60,000 nucleotides of DNA from the NCBI RefSeq assembly GCF_963678635.1, contig NC_087062.1, forward strand, positions 32,587,651 to 32,647,650, written 5' to 3'. The notes beneath the pieces are model-generated. The model was given only the letters and a program-made list of their open reading frames with translations. It was not told the origin of the DNA and searched no databases. The position numbers were made by a program, and so were the translations under genes. Position 1 is the stretch's first letter. The number at the start of each line of letters is the position of its first letter. The DNA comes from Symsagittifera roscoffensis (taxonomy: Eukaryota > Xenacoelomorpha > Acoela > Convolutidae). Below are positions 57,861 to 60,000 of the stretch, piece by piece.

Positions 57861-60000
57861 GAAAGTGAGATCGATTGGACACTGCGCCATGCTTGAAGAA
57901 GATGCAATGCACATCGGGACGGAGGCAGATGTGACAGGGCACGTGCTAGATATAAGTGGCAAAAAGACTCAGTTGCGAGGGTTGCTTGACACGGGAGCAG
58001 TCTTGAGCGTCATACCAATCGAAACTTGGGAGAGGATGGGCTTTGACAAAGGCGACTTGATAGACTCGAGAATACGGCTGTCGGCTGCAAACAAAGGGGC
58101 CCTTCGGGTGCTGGGCAGGACGCCAATAATAGCCCTCAATTTGGGGGAACGTAACCTGTGGATGAGCTTTATCGTGGTAGAAAACCTAGATGAATCTGAC
58201 CAATTTATTTTGGGCAGAGACTTCATCAGGAATTTCGACGTAACGATTGATCTAAATAACGCAATGTTCAGGATACGGAACCCGGATAGGAGGTACGCAA
58301 TCAAACCGGTAAATTTAATAATGGCAAATGAAAACAAAGCACCGGTATTCTTGAGTAGGAGGGTGAGGCTAAAAGCTAATGAAGCGGCAATCGTAAGTTT
58401 GAGGATGAAAAATTACAATGAACTAAGTGACAACAAGCAAGTGTGCATAGTTCCGAATCCTAATAGTCAAAGTGCTGCTGTTTTCGGAAGATCATTTTCG
58501 ATAACGAAGAGCGGCCTCTGCGTCAGTGTCTTGTTGAATACCCTTGATATACCGATCACGATACAGAGAGGGAGGAAACTGGGATATGCTTTACCGGTTA
58601 AAACTCGATATGAAACAATTGAGAACTCAAAACAAAATGAAGTTGTTGATTGTCCCAATCACAGGGACAAAATTTGTATCTTGAGACGATTGCAGAAAAT
58701 AAAAGATTCTTCAGGTCTTATTAAATCACTTAAGTCAGAAACGGATGATGGTCTTTCGAGCTGTTCGAACTTTCCAGAGCGACCCACACTAGATGAAATG
58801 CAAAATGAAAAACCGGTCCTGCCGGAGATTGAACATTTGAGGGGCAAACTGAAAGATAAACAGCTCGAAGCCATCAAGGACGTACTAGAGCGGAACGAGG
58901 AAGTTTTTTCGAGGCATAAGGCGGATATCGGGTGTTGTAATTTCGTTGAGCATGAAATAGAACTTGAGGAAAACGCGCTACCACACAGGGAGGGGGCGAG
59001 GCGCATGACCCCACACAAATCGGACGCGTGTAGAAAAGAGATCGAGACGTTACTAGAGTATGACATGATAGAACCATCCAAGTCACCGTGGGCGTGTGGA
59101 GTAGTGATGGCCAAAAAGAAAGGCGACCAGTTGAGGTTCTGTTGTGACTTTCGATACCTGAACTCCGTCACGGTGAAGGATGCCTATCCCATACCTAGGA
59201 TTGATGAGAGCCTCTCGAAATTAGGTGATGCAAAATTTTTTACGACTCTTGATTTAGGCTCGGCCTTTTGGCAAGTACCACTAAGGAAGCAGGACAGGGA
59301 CAAGACAGGGTTTGCCTGCGAGTTGGGTCTGTTTCAATGGAAACGGATGCCGTTTGGACTTTGCAATGCCACAGCCACGTTTCAGCGGTTGATGGCACAC
59401 GCGCTGATAGGCGTAACGAAGAAGTATGGCAACCTGGTAATGTGCTACGTGGATGACGTGGTAATAGCGACGCCAACACTGGAAGACCACATTGAGAGAC
59501 TAGACGAAGTGTTTGCATGCATGAAGAGGTCGGGGCTAAAGTGTAAACCATCAAAGTGCGAGATACTCAAGGACTCAATAAAATACTTGGGCAGGATGGT
59601 AGACAAGCACGGCATCAGACCTGATACGGACGCCGTGGAAGCAGTCCTGACCTGGAAATCACCGAAGACAGAGCACCAGTTGATGAGCTTCCTGGGTTTC
59701 GCTAACTATTATAGAGAGTTCATCAAAGGCTATGCAGACAAGGTATACCCGATGCAACAATTAATGAGACACAAGGGCAACAAGTTCACGTGGAACAACG
59801 CAGCAGAAGAGTCATTCCAGAGGATAAAGAAAGAGCTATGTGAGGCACCAGTACTGGGTATGCCGACTGAGAAAGGGATGTACGTGCTGGACACGGATGC
59901 GTCGGTAGTCGCGATTTCTGGGATTCTCCACCAAGAACAAGAATGGAATGGGAAGACAGTCTTGAGACCAATAGCGTACGGGAGCAAAGTCCTGAGTGAC
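57860..60000 (+). pseudogene. pol: Second copy of element B pol (protease to RNase H), cut by the window end
   Basis: Repeats 42092-44232 at a constant offset of 15768; every block compared by eye is identical. Starts inside the segment before the protease, includes DTG (57988-57996), YVDD (59446-59457) and the start of RNase H (VLDTDAS near 59885), and is still open at 60000. It lacks LTR end, leader, gag and a start, so it is a deletion derivative of a second B copy, or an assembly join. Confidence 0.93.

Overview
The window is eukaryotic repeat DNA. No host gene, rRNA or convincing tRNA is visible; almost every base belongs to three copies of one lineage of giant Ty3/gypsy-like LTR retrotransposons (about 22-24 kb each, against 5-9 kb for ordinary gypsy elements). 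Gag with two CCHC knuckles, the PR-RT-RNaseH-IN order, a YVDD reverse transcriptase and a GPY/F-type integrase end identify the class. AT-rich spacers and TTTTCAG-type 3' splice sites would fit a nematode or similar invertebrate host, but this is weak inference and the species cannot be named from the sequence.

Layout. Element C (plus strand, oldest, heavily decayed) begins at about 611 inside its reverse transcriptase. A 456-bp DNA transposon (673-1128) is inserted in it. Element A (2460-26731, minus strand, with two LTRs) is nested in the pol gene of C; C resumes at 26732 and runs through integrase, macro-like domain, an ORF2 remnant, ORF3 and a 905-bp 3' LTR (34778-35682). Element B (35870-57860, plus strand) follows, with a complete 904-bp 5' LTR and a 3' LTR broken after 283 bp. 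From 57860 to the window end the sequence repeats 42092-44232 of B without a visible difference, so a second partial B copy, or an assembly join, begins there.

Gene plan shared by A and B: LTR, primer-binding site 11 nt further on, a 2.3-2.5 kb leader with a 14-bp minisatellite and a 69-70-bp repeat, one Gag-Pol reading frame of about 2,900 codons ending in a divergent macro-like domain, a 0.5-kb spacer, ORF2 (about 1,900 codons: coiled coil, a clear SGNH/GDSL hydrolase domain, a second SGNH-like domain, then long unrecognised regions), ORF3 (about 1,050 codons, unrecognised, basic N-terminus), polypurine tract, LTR. ORF2 stops and ORF3 starts on the same TGATG pentamer in A, B and C, which suggests termination-reinitiation. 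ORF2 and ORF3 stand where env stands in retroviruses, but no signal peptide or env-like feature was seen.

All copies are broken by frameshifts and stop codons. B has nearly identical LTR ends (1 difference in 283 bp) yet at least five lesions plus a deletion of the integrase core, so it is either a recently trans-mobilised defective copy or its small indels are sequence errors. The most notable points are the accessory hydrolase and macro-like domains, the conserved TGATG junction, and repeated internal copies of the terminal polypurine-tract 11-mer in different reading frames.
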